From assembly GCA_030039165.1 (NCBI GenBank), contig JASHQM010000056.1, positions 1 to 64,000 of the forward strand: a DNA stretch of 64,000 bases, read 5' to 3'. Below the pieces are notes generated by a model. That model was not told the origin of the DNA. It saw only the letters and a list, made by a program, of their open reading frames with translations, and did no database searches. The DNA is from Candidatus Sulfotelmatobacter sp. (lineage in GTDB: Bacteria > Acidobacteriota > Terriglobia > Terriglobales > Acidobacteriaceae). Shown one piece after another: positions 48,626 through 57,643 of this stretch (position 1 is its first letter; every line of letters begins with the position of its first letter). Position numbers and translations under genes: made by a program.

Positions 48626-50008
48626 ATGAAACGCTACGAACAAGTCTGTCTAGGGCTGTTCCTTCTACTGGCGCCGCTTTGGGCGCAGCAAAACAATTCT
48701 TTGCAGCCTGCGGCCGCCGTCGGAGGACCCGACAATACAGAGCAAAGCGACACTCGCATGTTGACTCCGCCTCCCGTGAGTGGGCAAGCGTATCCGGTCA
48801 AGTCAGCTTCCGAAGAGCGTTCCAATGACCTTCGTGGCGGGGTGGTTTTTACGAGCGCCTATACGGACAACGCTCTAGGAGCACTGAGCGGCCCGCCATT
48901 GAGCGACATCAGTTATTCGGTTGCTCCCACGATCGCGCTTGATGAAACTACTCCCCGGCTGCACTCGATCCTTACTTACGCGCCCGGTTTCACGTTTTAT
49001 CAGCGGGAGAGTGAGCGAAACGAGGCCGATCAAAACGCTTTAGCCGATATTGAGTACCGGCTGAGCCCTCATCTTACGGTTAGCGGCAGAGATACATTTC
49101 AGAAAAGCTCCAACATATTTAACCAACCCGACCTGACATCAACTGGATCAGTCTCGGGTGACGCTTTGGGGCCGAACTTTTCGATCATTGCGCCCATCGC
49201 CGATCGGCTCAGCAACTATGGGAATCTGGCGCTCACCTATCAGTTCGGTCTGAACTCAATGATCGGCGCCGCTGGGACATTTTCCAATCTTCACTACCCG
49301 GACCCGGCAGAAGTTCCGGGATTGTATGATTCGAGTTCCCAGGCAGGTTCTGTTTTTTATTCGCTTCGTCTTTCCCAAATGCATTACGTGGGAGCCACCT
49401 ATCAATATCAGCGGCTTCTTTCGTATCCCACGGAGGGTACGAGCGAGACTCAGACCCAGGCAACGCTTTTTTTCTATACGTTCTATCCGAAGTCGACGGC
49501 ATCAATATCGTTATCGTTCTTCGGCGGGCCGCAGTATTCGGACACAACTCAACCACCGATTTTCCCCGCGCAACTGCAAGTGCCTCCTGTTAAAGCGTGG
49601 ACGCCAGCGGCCGGTGTTAGTGCGAGCTGGCAAGGACATCTGAGCAGCCTCGCCGCGAGCTATTCGCATGTTATTTCTGGGGGCGGCGGTTTGGTCGAAG
49701 CGGTTCATATGGATAACGTGAGCCTTTCGCTGCGCCGGCAGATTACGCGAACGCTCAATGGCTCGCTGAGTGGCGGATACATTCAGAACAACGTTCTGGG
49801 CACTTCTTTGCCTGGTATCTACAGCGGGCACTCTGTGCTGGGGACGGCGTCGCTGCAACAACGATTCGGTCAACATATGGCTTTGCAACTGGGATATACA
49901 CGGCTGCACCAGGACTATAGCGGTGTGACCGTTCTATCTTCGGCTCCTGATACAAACCGCGAATTCATCTCTTTTTCGTATCAGTTTTCAAGGCCGCTCG
50001 GAAGATAA
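48626..50008 (+). CDS. Exopolysaccharide-locus outer-membrane beta-barrel protein
   Basis: A 460-residue exported protein. The signal peptide (about 1-20) ends at LWAQQ, followed by a disordered stretch to about residue 60 and then alternating amphipathic strands to the C-terminus (for example VVFTSAYTDNALG, LHPHLTVSGRDTF-like repeats and FISFSYQFSRPLGR). Such barrels between wza and wzz are common in PEP-CTERM-type loci and in Acidobacteria. They may help the polymer cross the outer membrane. I do not recognise a named family. It starts 3 bases after wza and ends 3 bases before wzz. Confidence 0.8.
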   Translation: MKRYEQVCLGLFLLLAPLWAQQNNSLQPAAAVGGPDNTEQSDTRMLTPPPVSGQAYPVKSASEERSNDLRGGVVFTSAYTDNALGALSGPPLSDISYSVAPTIALDETTPRLHSILTYAPGFTFYQRESERNEADQNALADIEYRLSPHLTVSGRDTFQKSSNIFNQPDLTSTGSVSGDALGPNFSIIAPIADRLSNYGNLALTYQFGLNSMIGAAGTFSNLHYPDPAEVPGLYDSSSQAGSVFYSLRLSQMHYVGATYQYQRLLSYPTEGTSETQTQATLFFYTFYPKSTASISLSFFGGPQYSDTTQPPIFPAQLQVPPVKAWTPAAGVSASWQGHLSSLAASYSHVISGGGGLVEAVHMDNVSLSLRRQITRTLNGSLSGGYIQNNVLGTSLPGIYSGHSVLGTASLQQRFGQHMALQLGYTRLHQDYSGVTVLSSAPDTNREFISFSYQFSRPLGR

Positions 50009-50010
50009 CC

Positions 50011-51624
50011 ATGGCTGACGATTTGGAAGAGAAAAATCCGGAAAGCTTCGACCTGCAGCATTATTTGGGGGTGGCGCGTCGCCGGCATCTCCATTTCCTG
50101 ATTGCCCTGTTCCTGGGCTGGACAGTAGTGTGGGGCATAAGCTGGGTTCTGCCGCCGCGCTATCAATCCACCACACTGATCCTGGTGGAACAACCCACCA
50201 TGCCCAAAGACTATGTGACACCCAATGTCAATGAGGATTTGCAGGAGCGAATGCAAAGTATTACTCAACAGATCCTGAGCCGGACCCGTCTGATCCACAT
50301 TATTGAGAAGTTCAATCTGTACGGCGGCGATCAAGCGGGACGTTCACCCGACCAAAAAGTTGAACGGATGCGCAAAGACATTGGAATCGACCTGGTGCGG
50401 GATGCGCGAAATCAAATCAGCTCCTTCAACATCTCCTACAAGTCGCGCGATCCGCATCTTGCGCAGCAGATCACCGGCGAGCTGACCCACCTGTTTATCG
50501 ACGAAAACCTCGAGGTACGCCAGCAACAATCAGAAGATACGACTAAATTTCTCGAGAGCCAGTTGGAAACTGCCCGCAAGAGTCTGTCCGAGCAAGAGAA
50601 CCAAATTCGTCAGTTCAAAGCCCAGCATGTTGGGGAAATGCCCAACCAGACAGCCGCCAACCTGCAGATACTCAGCGGTCTGCAGTCCCAGCTGCAGAAC
50701 GAGGAAGACGCTCTTAACGCAGCCAAGCAGCAACACGTCTATCTGCAGACGCTGTCGGATCAGTACCGGACGGTGCAAGGGGCATCCCGCAGTTCAGAAG
50801 GAACGGTCGTTGGATTGCCGGCTCTCAATCAGCAACTGGACAAACTCAAAACACAGCTCGCCGACCTTCTCTCTCACTACACCGAGCGGCATCCGGATGT
50901 CCGCAAGGTGAAAGAACAGATCGCTGAAACTGAAAAACTGCGCGATCAACTGCTGGCCAGTTCAAGAGCAAAGGCCGCCGAGGGAGCCACTGAAGACGCC
51001 AGGGGTGCAGCGCCCGCAAGTCAGCCTGGCGACTCGGGCCAGGTCTCGATGCTGCCTCAAATCCAGAGCCAGCTCCGATCCAATCAGGTCGAAATCACGA
51101 ACCGTGAACACTCCGTCACGGAGCTGAAGGCAAAGGTGGAAGAGTATCAGGCACGTTTAAATCAGGAACCGGTGCGGGAGCAACAATTGGCCGACTTGAC
51201 TCGTGGCTATGAACAGTCCAAGGAGAATTATGACGACCTTTTGAAAAAGAAGAACGAGTCAGCAATGGCCACCAGCATGGAATTGCTGCAGCAAGGCGAG
51301 CGCTTTACCATCATGGACCCGCCCAGCTTTCCCCAGAAGCCCATATTTCCCAACCGCTTGAACTTTTGCGGCGTTGGCCTCGGTATAGGCCTGGTTTTAG
51401 GGTTCCTCGTGGCGGGCGCGTTCGAAATGCATGATCACCGGATTTATGACGAAGAAGAAATCAAAGGGTTGCTGCCCGTGGCCTTGCTCGCGGAAATCCC
51501 GGAGATTATCAATCCGGAGGAAGAGAAACGTCTTCATAGGCAGTTCTGGCTCGGATGGGCCACAACCGCGGTGATCGTGTGTTCTATGCTTGCGGGCTCG
51601 GTCTTCAGTTATTTGCACCAGTAA
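50011..51624 (+). CDS. Chain-length determinant protein (Wzz/GumC-type, GNVR)
   Basis: A 537-residue polysaccharide co-polymerase. The Wzz N-terminal domain has a first membrane helix (about 30-48: FLIALFLGWTVVWGISWVLPP). A long periplasmic coiled coil (about 170-400) is rich in Gln, Glu and Lys heptads. The GNVR-like segment near YEQSKENYDDLLKKKNESAMATSMELLQQGERFTIMDPPSFPQKP precedes a second helix at about 445-465, with a third hydrophobic segment at the end. There is no fused kinase; the ATPase and kinase are separate genes directly downstream. GGAAG precedes the ATG. Confidence 0.92.
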   Translation: MADDLEEKNPESFDLQHYLGVARRRHLHFLIALFLGWTVVWGISWVLPPRYQSTTLILVEQPTMPKDYVTPNVNEDLQERMQSITQQILSRTRLIHIIEKFNLYGGDQAGRSPDQKVERMRKDIGIDLVRDARNQISSFNISYKSRDPHLAQQITGELTHLFIDENLEVRQQQSEDTTKFLESQLETARKSLSEQENQIRQFKAQHVGEMPNQTAANLQILSGLQSQLQNEEDALNAAKQQHVYLQTLSDQYRTVQGASRSSEGTVVGLPALNQQLDKLKTQLADLLSHYTERHPDVRKVKEQIAETEKLRDQLLASSRAKAAEGATEDARGAAPASQPGDSGQVSMLPQIQSQLRSNQVEITNREHSVTELKAKVEEYQARLNQEPVREQQLADLTRGYEQSKENYDDLLKKKNESAMATSMELLQQGERFTIMDPPSFPQKPIFPNRLNFCGVGLGIGLVLGFLVAGAFEMHDHRIYDEEEIKGLLPVALLAEIPEIINPEEEKRLHRQFWLGWATTAVIVCSMLAGSVFSYLHQ

Positions 51625-51628
51625 GAAA

Positions 51629-52600
51629 ATGTATAAATCTTTCTACAACCTGAACCGCGATCCTTTTGAGATCACACCAGACCCCTCGTTCCTTTACCCG
51701 ACGAAGAGACATAACGAGGCACTGGCGGCCCTTTACTATGGCGTGCGCAGGCATAAAGGATTCGTGGTCTTGACAGGAGAAGTTGGTACGGGCAAGACTC
51801 TGATCCTTCGTTGCCTGCTCCAACTGTTCAAGAAGAATGATGACGTGGCGTATGCCTACGTCTTCAATGGGCTGCTTTCCCCGCTGGAGTTCCTGCAATA
51901 TGCGGCTGCCGATTTTGGACTTGCGGCGTCGAACAAAAGGAAAAACGAGCTGCTATTCGAATTGTTCCGATTCCTGATTGACCGGAACAGCAGAAATTTG
52001 ACCACGGTTCTGGTGGTTGATGAAGCCCACTTGTTATCCGACAGCGTCCTAGAGGAAGTTCGCCTCCTCACGAACCTTGAGACACCACAAGCCAAGCTGT
52101 TACAGATCCTGCTGGTCGGCCAACCCGAGCTGGATCGGAAGTTGGACTCGGTCGAGCTGCGGCAGCTGAAGCAGCGAATCGCTTTCCGTACGCAGCTGGC
52201 GCCGCTCGATCTGACAGAAACCCGCGGATATATCGAGAACCGACTTAAGCTCTGCGGAGCAAACTCACATGCGTCGGAAATGTTTCCATCGCAAACCGTA
52301 GCCGCCATCCAGCGATGCTCGAGCGGCATCCCACGCCTTATTAACACAGTTTGCGAAAACGCCTTGATTGCTGCGTATGCCAAGAAACTGCGCAGCGTGA
52401 CGCCCGAGATTGTCGAAGAGATTGCCACCGAGTTCAGACTGAGTCTTGCTTCCCCGCCCAGGCCGGAGAAAACCGATCCAATCGATGAGAGTGAAATGCG
52501 TAAGGCCGCACAAACGATGCTCGAAGGCTCCGCGGGTGAGATGAAGGGCTCGAAGCTGCCGAAAACTGTCGCAACTGATAGCCGTAGGGTAGGTGAATAA
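51629..52600 (+). CDS. ExeA/XrtA-associated AAA ATPase
   Basis: A 323-residue cytoplasmic ATPase. It begins MYKSFYNLNRDPFEITPDPSFLY, the hallmark of general-secretion ExeA-like and exosortase-locus ATPases. Walker A is GEVGTGKT (about 46-53) and Walker B is VLVVDEAHLL, with an arginine-rich sensor region. Start ATG 51629 lies 5 bases after the wzz stop. It is thought to energise or organise polysaccharide export with Wzz and the tyrosine-kinase-like protein that follows. No exosortase gene is visible in this window. Confidence 0.9.
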   Translation: MYKSFYNLNRDPFEITPDPSFLYPTKRHNEALAALYYGVRRHKGFVVLTGEVGTGKTLILRCLLQLFKKNDDVAYAYVFNGLLSPLEFLQYAAADFGLAASNKRKNELLFELFRFLIDRNSRNLTTVLVVDEAHLLSDSVLEEVRLLTNLETPQAKLLQILLVGQPELDRKLDSVELRQLKQRIAFRTQLAPLDLTETRGYIENRLKLCGANSHASEMFPSQTVAAIQRCSSGIPRLINTVCENALIAAYAKKLRSVTPEIVEEIATEFRLSLASPPRPEKTDPIDESEMRKAAQTMLEGSAGEMKGSKLPKTVATDSRRVGE

Positions 52601-52603
52601 ACC

Positions 52604-53533
52604 GTGAGCCATATCTTTGAAGCATTGCAGAGATCCGAAGCGGAACGCTCGGGAGTAGAACTGGACGCGCGCGACCTGCCGACGGAGCTTCTTCAGATTG
52701 CGGAATCCACGCGGGCTGCACAAGGTGCCGAATCTGGATCAGCTGAGCCATGGACCGCATCGCATACGCCGGAATTCGAACCGGAACATGTAGGCGACGG
52801 CGGTGCAGGGGAACCGCCTCTTTTTCCGGAATTCCAATGTTTGCCGGTTTCGCTGCCGCGGGAGAGCAAACTCGCAACAGTAACTGCAAAGCAGAGTCTG
52901 GCTGCGGAAAAATTCCGCCTCCTGGCTGTCCGGCTGCGGCATCTGCAACAGAACCGTGCGCTCAAGCAGATTCTGCTTACCAGCGCGATGCCAGAGGAAG
53001 GTAAAAGCACAGTCGCTGCCAACTTGGCCTGCGCTTTGGCGAGCAGGCGGCAAAAAAAGACGTTGCTTTTGGAGGCCGACCTGCGCCGTCCCAGCGTGCA
53101 ACGTCAATTCGGGCTCGGCAAGGTTTCCGGCCTGGGTGCATATCTTCAAGGCGCGATCGATGGCACGCCACCAATCTACCGTCTTGATTCATTAGGAATC
53201 TGGGTTCTTCCGGCGGGAGAAGCGCCAGAAAATCCGCTTGAGTTACTACAGTCCACACGACTTGCCCCTCTTATGAGCAAGCTGAGCAACTGGTTTGACT
53301 GGATCGTGATCGACTCACCCCCCATATTGCCGCTGGCGGACACCAGCGTGTGGACACGACTGGCTGACGGAATCCTTTTCGTTACACGGCAAGGCAAAAC
53401 CGATCGAGAACAGTTGAAACGCGGACTGCAAGCCCTCGAATCCGCCAAGCTGATCGGCGCAGTGTTGAACTCTGCGGCGAATACCGGCGGTGGCGGCTAT
53501 TACTATCACTATGGTTCCCCCGCCGTTCGATAG
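52604..53533 (+). CDS. CpsD/CapB-type bacterial tyrosine-kinase-like ATPase
   Basis: A 309-residue P-loop ATPase of the BY-kinase family. The N-terminus MSHIFEALQRSEAERSG is typical of exopolysaccharide-locus members. Walker A is SAMPEEGKSTVAA (near 128), Walker A' is LLLEADLRRPS and Walker B is WIVIDSPPILPLAD. The C-terminal tail GGGGYYYHYG holds a four-tyrosine cluster that could be the autophosphorylation site. The start is GTG 52604, 3 bases after the ATPase stop. With Wzz it should control polymer length or export by cycles of phosphorylation. Confidence 0.9.
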   Translation: MSHIFEALQRSEAERSGVELDARDLPTELLQIAESTRAAQGAESGSAEPWTASHTPEFEPEHVGDGGAGEPPLFPEFQCLPVSLPRESKLATVTAKQSLAAEKFRLLAVRLRHLQQNRALKQILLTSAMPEEGKSTVAANLACALASRRQKKTLLLEADLRRPSVQRQFGLGKVSGLGAYLQGAIDGTPPIYRLDSLGIWVLPAGEAPENPLELLQSTRLAPLMSKLSNWFDWIVIDSPPILPLADTSVWTRLADGILFVTRQGKTDREQLKRGLQALESAKLIGAVLNSAANTGGGGYYYHYGSPAVR

Positions 53534-53601
53534 CCTGGCTGAGTTAGCCGCCAAATAGCGATTTCCAGCCCTTTTCTGACGAAGAAGAATTCAACACTCC
53601 A

Positions 53602-54696
53602 ATGAAAAGTTTGATCGATTGTCAGGGTGATGCCGTACTAAGCGAACCGGCTTTTCACAAAATGATTGCCATTGAGCGTAAGAGGACGGAGCGCTCTGGA
53701 AAACCATTTCTGTTGATGCTTGTAGATGTCTGCAGCCTTTCTGCCGGGAACAGAGGGAAGACTCTGTCCAGCGTGATATGTGCGCTGGTGAACTCAACCC
53801 GGGAAAGCGATGTGACGGGCACGTACAAAGAGGATGTGGCCGGCGTGATATTCACGGAGATTGCGTTTGCCGAGAAGCATTCGCTAATGAGGGCGATGTT
53901 CGCAAGGGTCAGCTCCACTTTAAAGGACAAGCTCACGCCCGATGAGTTCGATCAGATCAACATTTCTTTCTACCTGTTCCCCGATGATCACGACGAACAA
54001 GGACCTGTGTATCGAAGCAACCTGACCCTATACCCTGATTTGTCTGGGCCCGCGGATGCCCGCGTTCTTAGTACGTTCAAAAGAATGACGGATATCGTGG
54101 GGGCAGCGGCAGTGGTCGTGGTTCTTGCCCCAGTATTTCTGGCCATTGCGGTGGCAATCAAGGCCACCTCGAAAGGGCCTGTGCTGTTCCGTCAGAAACG
54201 CATTGGTCAACACGGAAAACCTTTCGTGTTTCTGAAGTTCCGCACCATGCATGCCGACAATGACGCCACGGTGCACGAGGAGTACGTCAAGCAGCTGATC
54301 GCAGGAACTGCACAACAGCATCCGTCTAATGGGAATGGCCAATCCGTCTATAAGTTAACCAACGATGCACGGATCACTCGAACCGGCGCGTTTCTGAGAA
54401 AGACCAGCCTGGATGAACTTCCGCAGCTCTTTAATGTCCTCAAGGGGGAGATGTCACTGGTCGGACCGCGTCCCCCGATTCCATACGAGGTAGAGAACTA
54501 CGCACTCTGGCATCGGCACCGGTTTCTCATGGCCAAGCCAGGCATCACAGGATTGTGGCAAGTCAGCGGCCGCAACCGGCTCAAGTTCGACGACATGGTG
54601 CGCCTTGATCTGTGTTACGCCAAGAGGTGGTCGCTTTGGCTAGACCTCAAAATTCTCCTCCGCACCCCGCGCGCCATTCTAGAAGGAGCGGATTGA
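53602..54696 (+). CDS. Priming sugar-phosphate transferase with degenerate GGDEF-like N-terminal domain
   Basis: A 364-residue protein. The C-terminal part (about 155-364) is a polyprenyl-phosphate sugar phosphotransferase with one membrane helix ([26 protein letters not shown]), then [51 protein letters not shown] and GLWQVSGR. It attaches the first sugar to undecaprenyl phosphate. The N-terminal 140 residues look like a nucleotidyl-cyclase fold ([41 protein letters not shown]) without a GGDEF motif, replacing the usual membrane helices. This suggests allosteric control, possibly by a nucleotide. It follows the kinase gene by 68 bases. Confidence 0.9.
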   Translation: MKSLIDCQGDAVLSEPAFHKMIAIERKRTERSGKPFLLMLVDVCSLSAGNRGKTLSSVICALVNSTRESDVTGTYKEDVAGVIFTEIAFAEKHSLMRAMFARVSSTLKDKLTPDEFDQINISFYLFPDDHDEQGPVYRSNLTLYPDLSGPADARVLSTFKRMTDIVGAAAVVVVLAPVFLAIAVAIKATSKGPVLFRQKRIGQHGKPFVFLKFRTMHADNDATVHEEYVKQLIAGTAQQHPSNGNGQSVYKLTNDARITRTGAFLRKTSLDELPQLFNVLKGEMSLVGPRPPIPYEVENYALWHRHRFLMAKPGITGLWQVSGRNRLKFDDMVRLDLCYAKRWSLWLDLKILLRTPRAILEGAD

Positions 54697-54724
54697 CTTA
54701 CGAAGGGAGTTCAACGGAGTTCAT

Positions 54725-55801
54725 ATGTCTTCCAACGGCAACACTGCGATAAACAATTTCGAATCCATTCATTTCAATCCGGCGCCACGGATTGCAGGTA
54801 TGGTCAACTTCGGTGTAATCGGGTACGGCTACTGGGGACCGAACGTGGTGCGAAACCTGCAGAGCATTTCCGGCGCGGAAGTCGTGTCGGTGTGCGACAA
54901 GAGCTCAGCTTCGCGCCGAAGAGCCCACAAAACCAGTCCACACGTCTATGTGACCGCTGACGCGATGGAAGTAATCAATTCCCCCGAGATCGATGCCGTA
55001 GCCATTATCACGCCGGTGTGGACGCATTTCGAGTTAGCCAAAGCGGCCCTCGAGAACGGTAAACATGTATTTGTGGAGAAGCCTTTTGCCAGCAATGCCG
55101 CCCAGGCTGAACAGCTGATCGAACTGGCTGAACAAAAGAATCTGAAGATCATGGTCGACCATACGTTCCTATTTACAGGAGCAGTGAAGAAGATCAAACA
55201 ACTGTTGCAGGAGGGCGCTCTCGGCAAGGTCTACTACTACGATTCCACCCGGGTTAACCTTGGACTGTTCCAGCACGACGTCAATGTCGTCTGGGATCTC
55301 GCTCCTCATGATCTTTCCATCATGGACTACCTGATCGAGCGCAGCCCCGAAGCTCTGGTGGCAGCCGGACAAAGGCACCTGAATGGATTAGAGGACATCG
55401 CTTTCATCACCCTCTATTTTCCCGACAACATCATCGGCCATGTAAACGTGAATTGGCTTTCTCCGGTGAAGGTCAGAACTACGCTGATCGGCGGCGAGAA
55501 GAAAATGCTGGTGTGGAATGATCTGGAGGCAGATGAAAAAGTGAAGGTCTACGACCGGGGAGTAGACATCACGAACAGCGAAGGCCTTTACAACCTCTTG
55601 GTCAACTATCGCTCCGGTGATATGTGGGCTCCGCACCTGGAGCAGGTCGAAGCCTTGCGTCTGGAATTGACCTACTTTGTCGAGTGCGTTCTGAACGGTC
55701 ACAACCCCATGAACGACGGCGCGGCGGGCCTGCGAATCGTAAAGATCCTGGAGGCGGCCAACCGGTCCATTCGCAAGCGTGGCTCGTTGGTTTATCTCTG
55801 A
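54725..55801 (+). CDS. Gfo/Idh/MocA-family sugar dehydrogenase
   Basis: A 358-residue NAD-dependent oxidoreductase. The Rossmann motif FGVIGYGYWGPNVVRN is near residue 29, the EKPFA motif near 120 and the catalytic histidine region is WDLAPHDLSIMDYL. It is probably the 3-dehydrogenase of a UDP-GlcNAcA-type sugar (WlbA/WbpB role). This follows from the two next genes, an acetyltransferase and a PLP aminotransferase in the same order as diacetamido-uronate pathways. ACGGAG precedes the ATG; a second in-frame ATG at 54800 would trim the non-conserved first 25 residues. Confidence 0.9.
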   Translation: MSSNGNTAINNFESIHFNPAPRIAGMVNFGVIGYGYWGPNVVRNLQSISGAEVVSVCDKSSASRRRAHKTSPHVYVTADAMEVINSPEIDAVAIITPVWTHFELAKAALENGKHVFVEKPFASNAAQAEQLIELAEQKNLKIMVDHTFLFTGAVKKIKQLLQEGALGKVYYYDSTRVNLGLFQHDVNVVWDLAPHDLSIMDYLIERSPEALVAAGQRHLNGLEDIAFITLYFPDNIIGHVNVNWLSPVKVRTTLIGGEKKMLVWNDLEADEKVKVYDRGVDITNSEGLYNLLVNYRSGDMWAPHLEQVEALRLELTYFVECVLNGHNPMNDGAAGLRIVKILEAANRSIRKRGSLVYL

Positions 55802-55860
55802 GGAAACGGGTCCCGCTTTCCCATCAACTGAATTGCCACACTGTTTTTGAGGAAATATCC

Positions 55861-56385
55861 ATGGCAGTAGACGAAATCCGGACTACACAGGGCGAGTACC
55901 TGTGTATTGCTCCCAATGTCAAACTGGGGCGGAACGTAAAGTTTTCGAAATTCATCAATCTGTATGGCTGCGAGATTGACGATGAAACGAAAGTCGGCGC
56001 CTTTGTCGAGATTCAAAAAAACGCAAAGGTTGGCAAGCGTTGCAAAATCTCCAGCCACACGTTCATCTGCGAAGGCGTGACCATTGAAGACAACGTCTTT
56101 ATCGGTCATGGCGTGACATTCATCAACGACAGCTATCCCCGCGCTACCACGGCAGCGGGAAATCTCCAGACGGAGAGCGACTGGCAGGTTGAGCGCACGC
56201 TCGTCAAAAAAGGGGCGTCCATCGGCTCGGGGGCAACTATCCTCTCCAATATCGTAATCGGAGAAAACGCGATCGTAGGCGCGGGCAGCGTGGTCACCCG
56301 CGATGTGCCTCCGAATGCAATCGTAGCGGGAAACCCAGCGCGGCTGATTCGCCAAAGCGAAAATGAATGCAAGGCAGGACAATGA
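55861..56385 (+). CDS. Hexapeptide-repeat N-acetyltransferase (WlbB/WbpD-like)
   Basis: A 174-residue left-handed beta-helix acetyltransferase. Hexapeptide repeats run from about residue 15 (APNVKLGRNVKFSKFINLYG) to 165, with the acceptor loop FINDSYPRAT and the acetyl-CoA end VVTRDVPPNAIVAGNPARLIR. The start ATG 55861 has GAGGAAA upstream; the frame is open further left inside the preceding gene. It should acetylate the 3-amino group made by the next gene product. Its stop overlaps the aminotransferase start by four bases. Confidence 0.92.
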   Translation: MAVDEIRTTQGEYLCIAPNVKLGRNVKFSKFINLYGCEIDDETKVGAFVEIQKNAKVGKRCKISSHTFICEGVTIEDNVFIGHGVTFINDSYPRATTAAGNLQTESDWQVERTLVKKGASIGSGATILSNIVIGENAIVGAGSVVTRDVPPNAIVAGNPARLIRQSENECKAGQ

Positions 56386-57593
56386 CACAGGAAAATAAGA
56401 TCCCGTTTCTCGATTTAATTACTCCTCACCTCGAACTTGAAGAAGAACTCGTGTCCGTATTCCGGCAAGCTCTGACAAAAGCCGCCTTCGTTGGCGGAGC
56501 TGCGGTCGAGAATTTTGAGCGCAATTTTGCCGGCCTTTGTGAGGTCGAATATTGCATAGGATTAAACAGCGGAACCGACGCGGTCCGCTTTGCGCTCATG
56601 GCTGCGGGAGTGCAAGCAGGCGAGAGCGTAATCACTGTGCCCAACACCTTCATTGCAACCACCGAGGCAATCTCACAGGCGGGCGCTTTACCGGAGTTCG
56701 TCGATATCGAAGAACAGACGTACAACATGAACCCGGAAAAGCTGCGCGAATATCTGCAGACAGCGTGCGACACGGATCAGAAAACGGGACGCCCGATCTC
56801 CCGCCGGACGGGCAGGACGATCTCCGCGATCGTGCCAGTGCATCTCTACGGCCAGCCCGCCGATATGGATGCGATTCTGCAATTGGCGCAAGCACACAAT
56901 CTCGCCGTGGTGGAAGATGCCTGCCAGGCGCACGGCGCTGAGTATTTTTCGCGAAAGCTTGGCCGCTGGAGGAAAGTCGGCTCCATGGGACAGGCTGCGG
57001 CATTCAGCTTCTATCCGGGAAAAAATCTGGGAGCCTGCGGAGAAGCCGGGGCCGTAACCACCAACGATGCCGGCGTGGCGCAGAAGATTCGCATGCTTCG
57101 CGACCACGGTCAGGCGAAGAAGTATTTTCATGACATGGAGGGCTACAACGGGCGGCTGGATGCGATTCAGGCCGGCCTGTTACAAGTGAAACTACCTCAT
57201 CTGACGAAGTGGAACCAACAACGCCGCGAGCGTGCTGCGAAGTACAACCGGCTATTCGAGAAGGCGGGGAACACGGTTATCACGCCTTTTGAACCCTCTT
57301 GGTCACGGGGTGTTTATCACCTATACGTGGTCCGGACGAAGGATCGGAACGAACTCATCGCGTTTCTGAATGAGCGGGGCATCGGCACAGGTATTCACTA
57401 TCCGATTCCATTGCACCTGCAGAAGGCCTATGCTTCGGTGCGCAATGTCTGGGGTCACCTCCCCGTCACGGAGAAAGTTGCAGGAGAGATTCTCTCCTTG
57501 CCGATGTTTCCACATTTGAGCGTGGAGGTGCAGGTCAGGGTGGTCGAGGCCTGCGCAGACTTCGCCAGAACTACCGATGAAGTGACGGTTTAG
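56382..57593 (+). CDS. DegT/DnrJ/EryC1-type sugar aminotransferase (WlbC/WbpE-like)
   Basis: A 403-residue PLP-dependent aminotransferase. IPFLDLITPHLELEEEL lies at the start, GLNSGTDAVRFALMAAG is the phosphate-binding area and VVEDACQAHGA binds the cofactor ring. The PLP lysine is in AFSFYPGKNLGACGEAG. ATG 56382 overlaps the preceding stop (ATGA). It converts a 3-keto nucleotide sugar to the 3-amino sugar, giving with its neighbours a 2,3-diamino-uronic acid building block for the exopolysaccharide. Confidence 0.92.
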   Translation: MTQENKIPFLDLITPHLELEEELVSVFRQALTKAAFVGGAAVENFERNFAGLCEVEYCIGLNSGTDAVRFALMAAGVQAGESVITVPNTFIATTEAISQAGALPEFVDIEEQTYNMNPEKLREYLQTACDTDQKTGRPISRRTGRTISAIVPVHLYGQPADMDAILQLAQAHNLAVVEDACQAHGAEYFSRKLGRWRKVGSMGQAAAFSFYPGKNLGACGEAGAVTTNDAGVAQKIRMLRDHGQAKKYFHDMEGYNGRLDAIQAGLLQVKLPHLTKWNQQRRERAAKYNRLFEKAGNTVITPFEPSWSRGVYHLYVVRTKDRNELIAFLNERGIGTGIHYPIPLHLQKAYASVRNVWGHLPVTEKVAGEILSLPMFPHLSVEVQVRVVEACADFARTTDEVTV

Positions 57594-57643
57594 CAGACCC
57601 CCCGAGTTGTAAAGAATTTCGAACGTGCTGCCAGCCGAAAATA

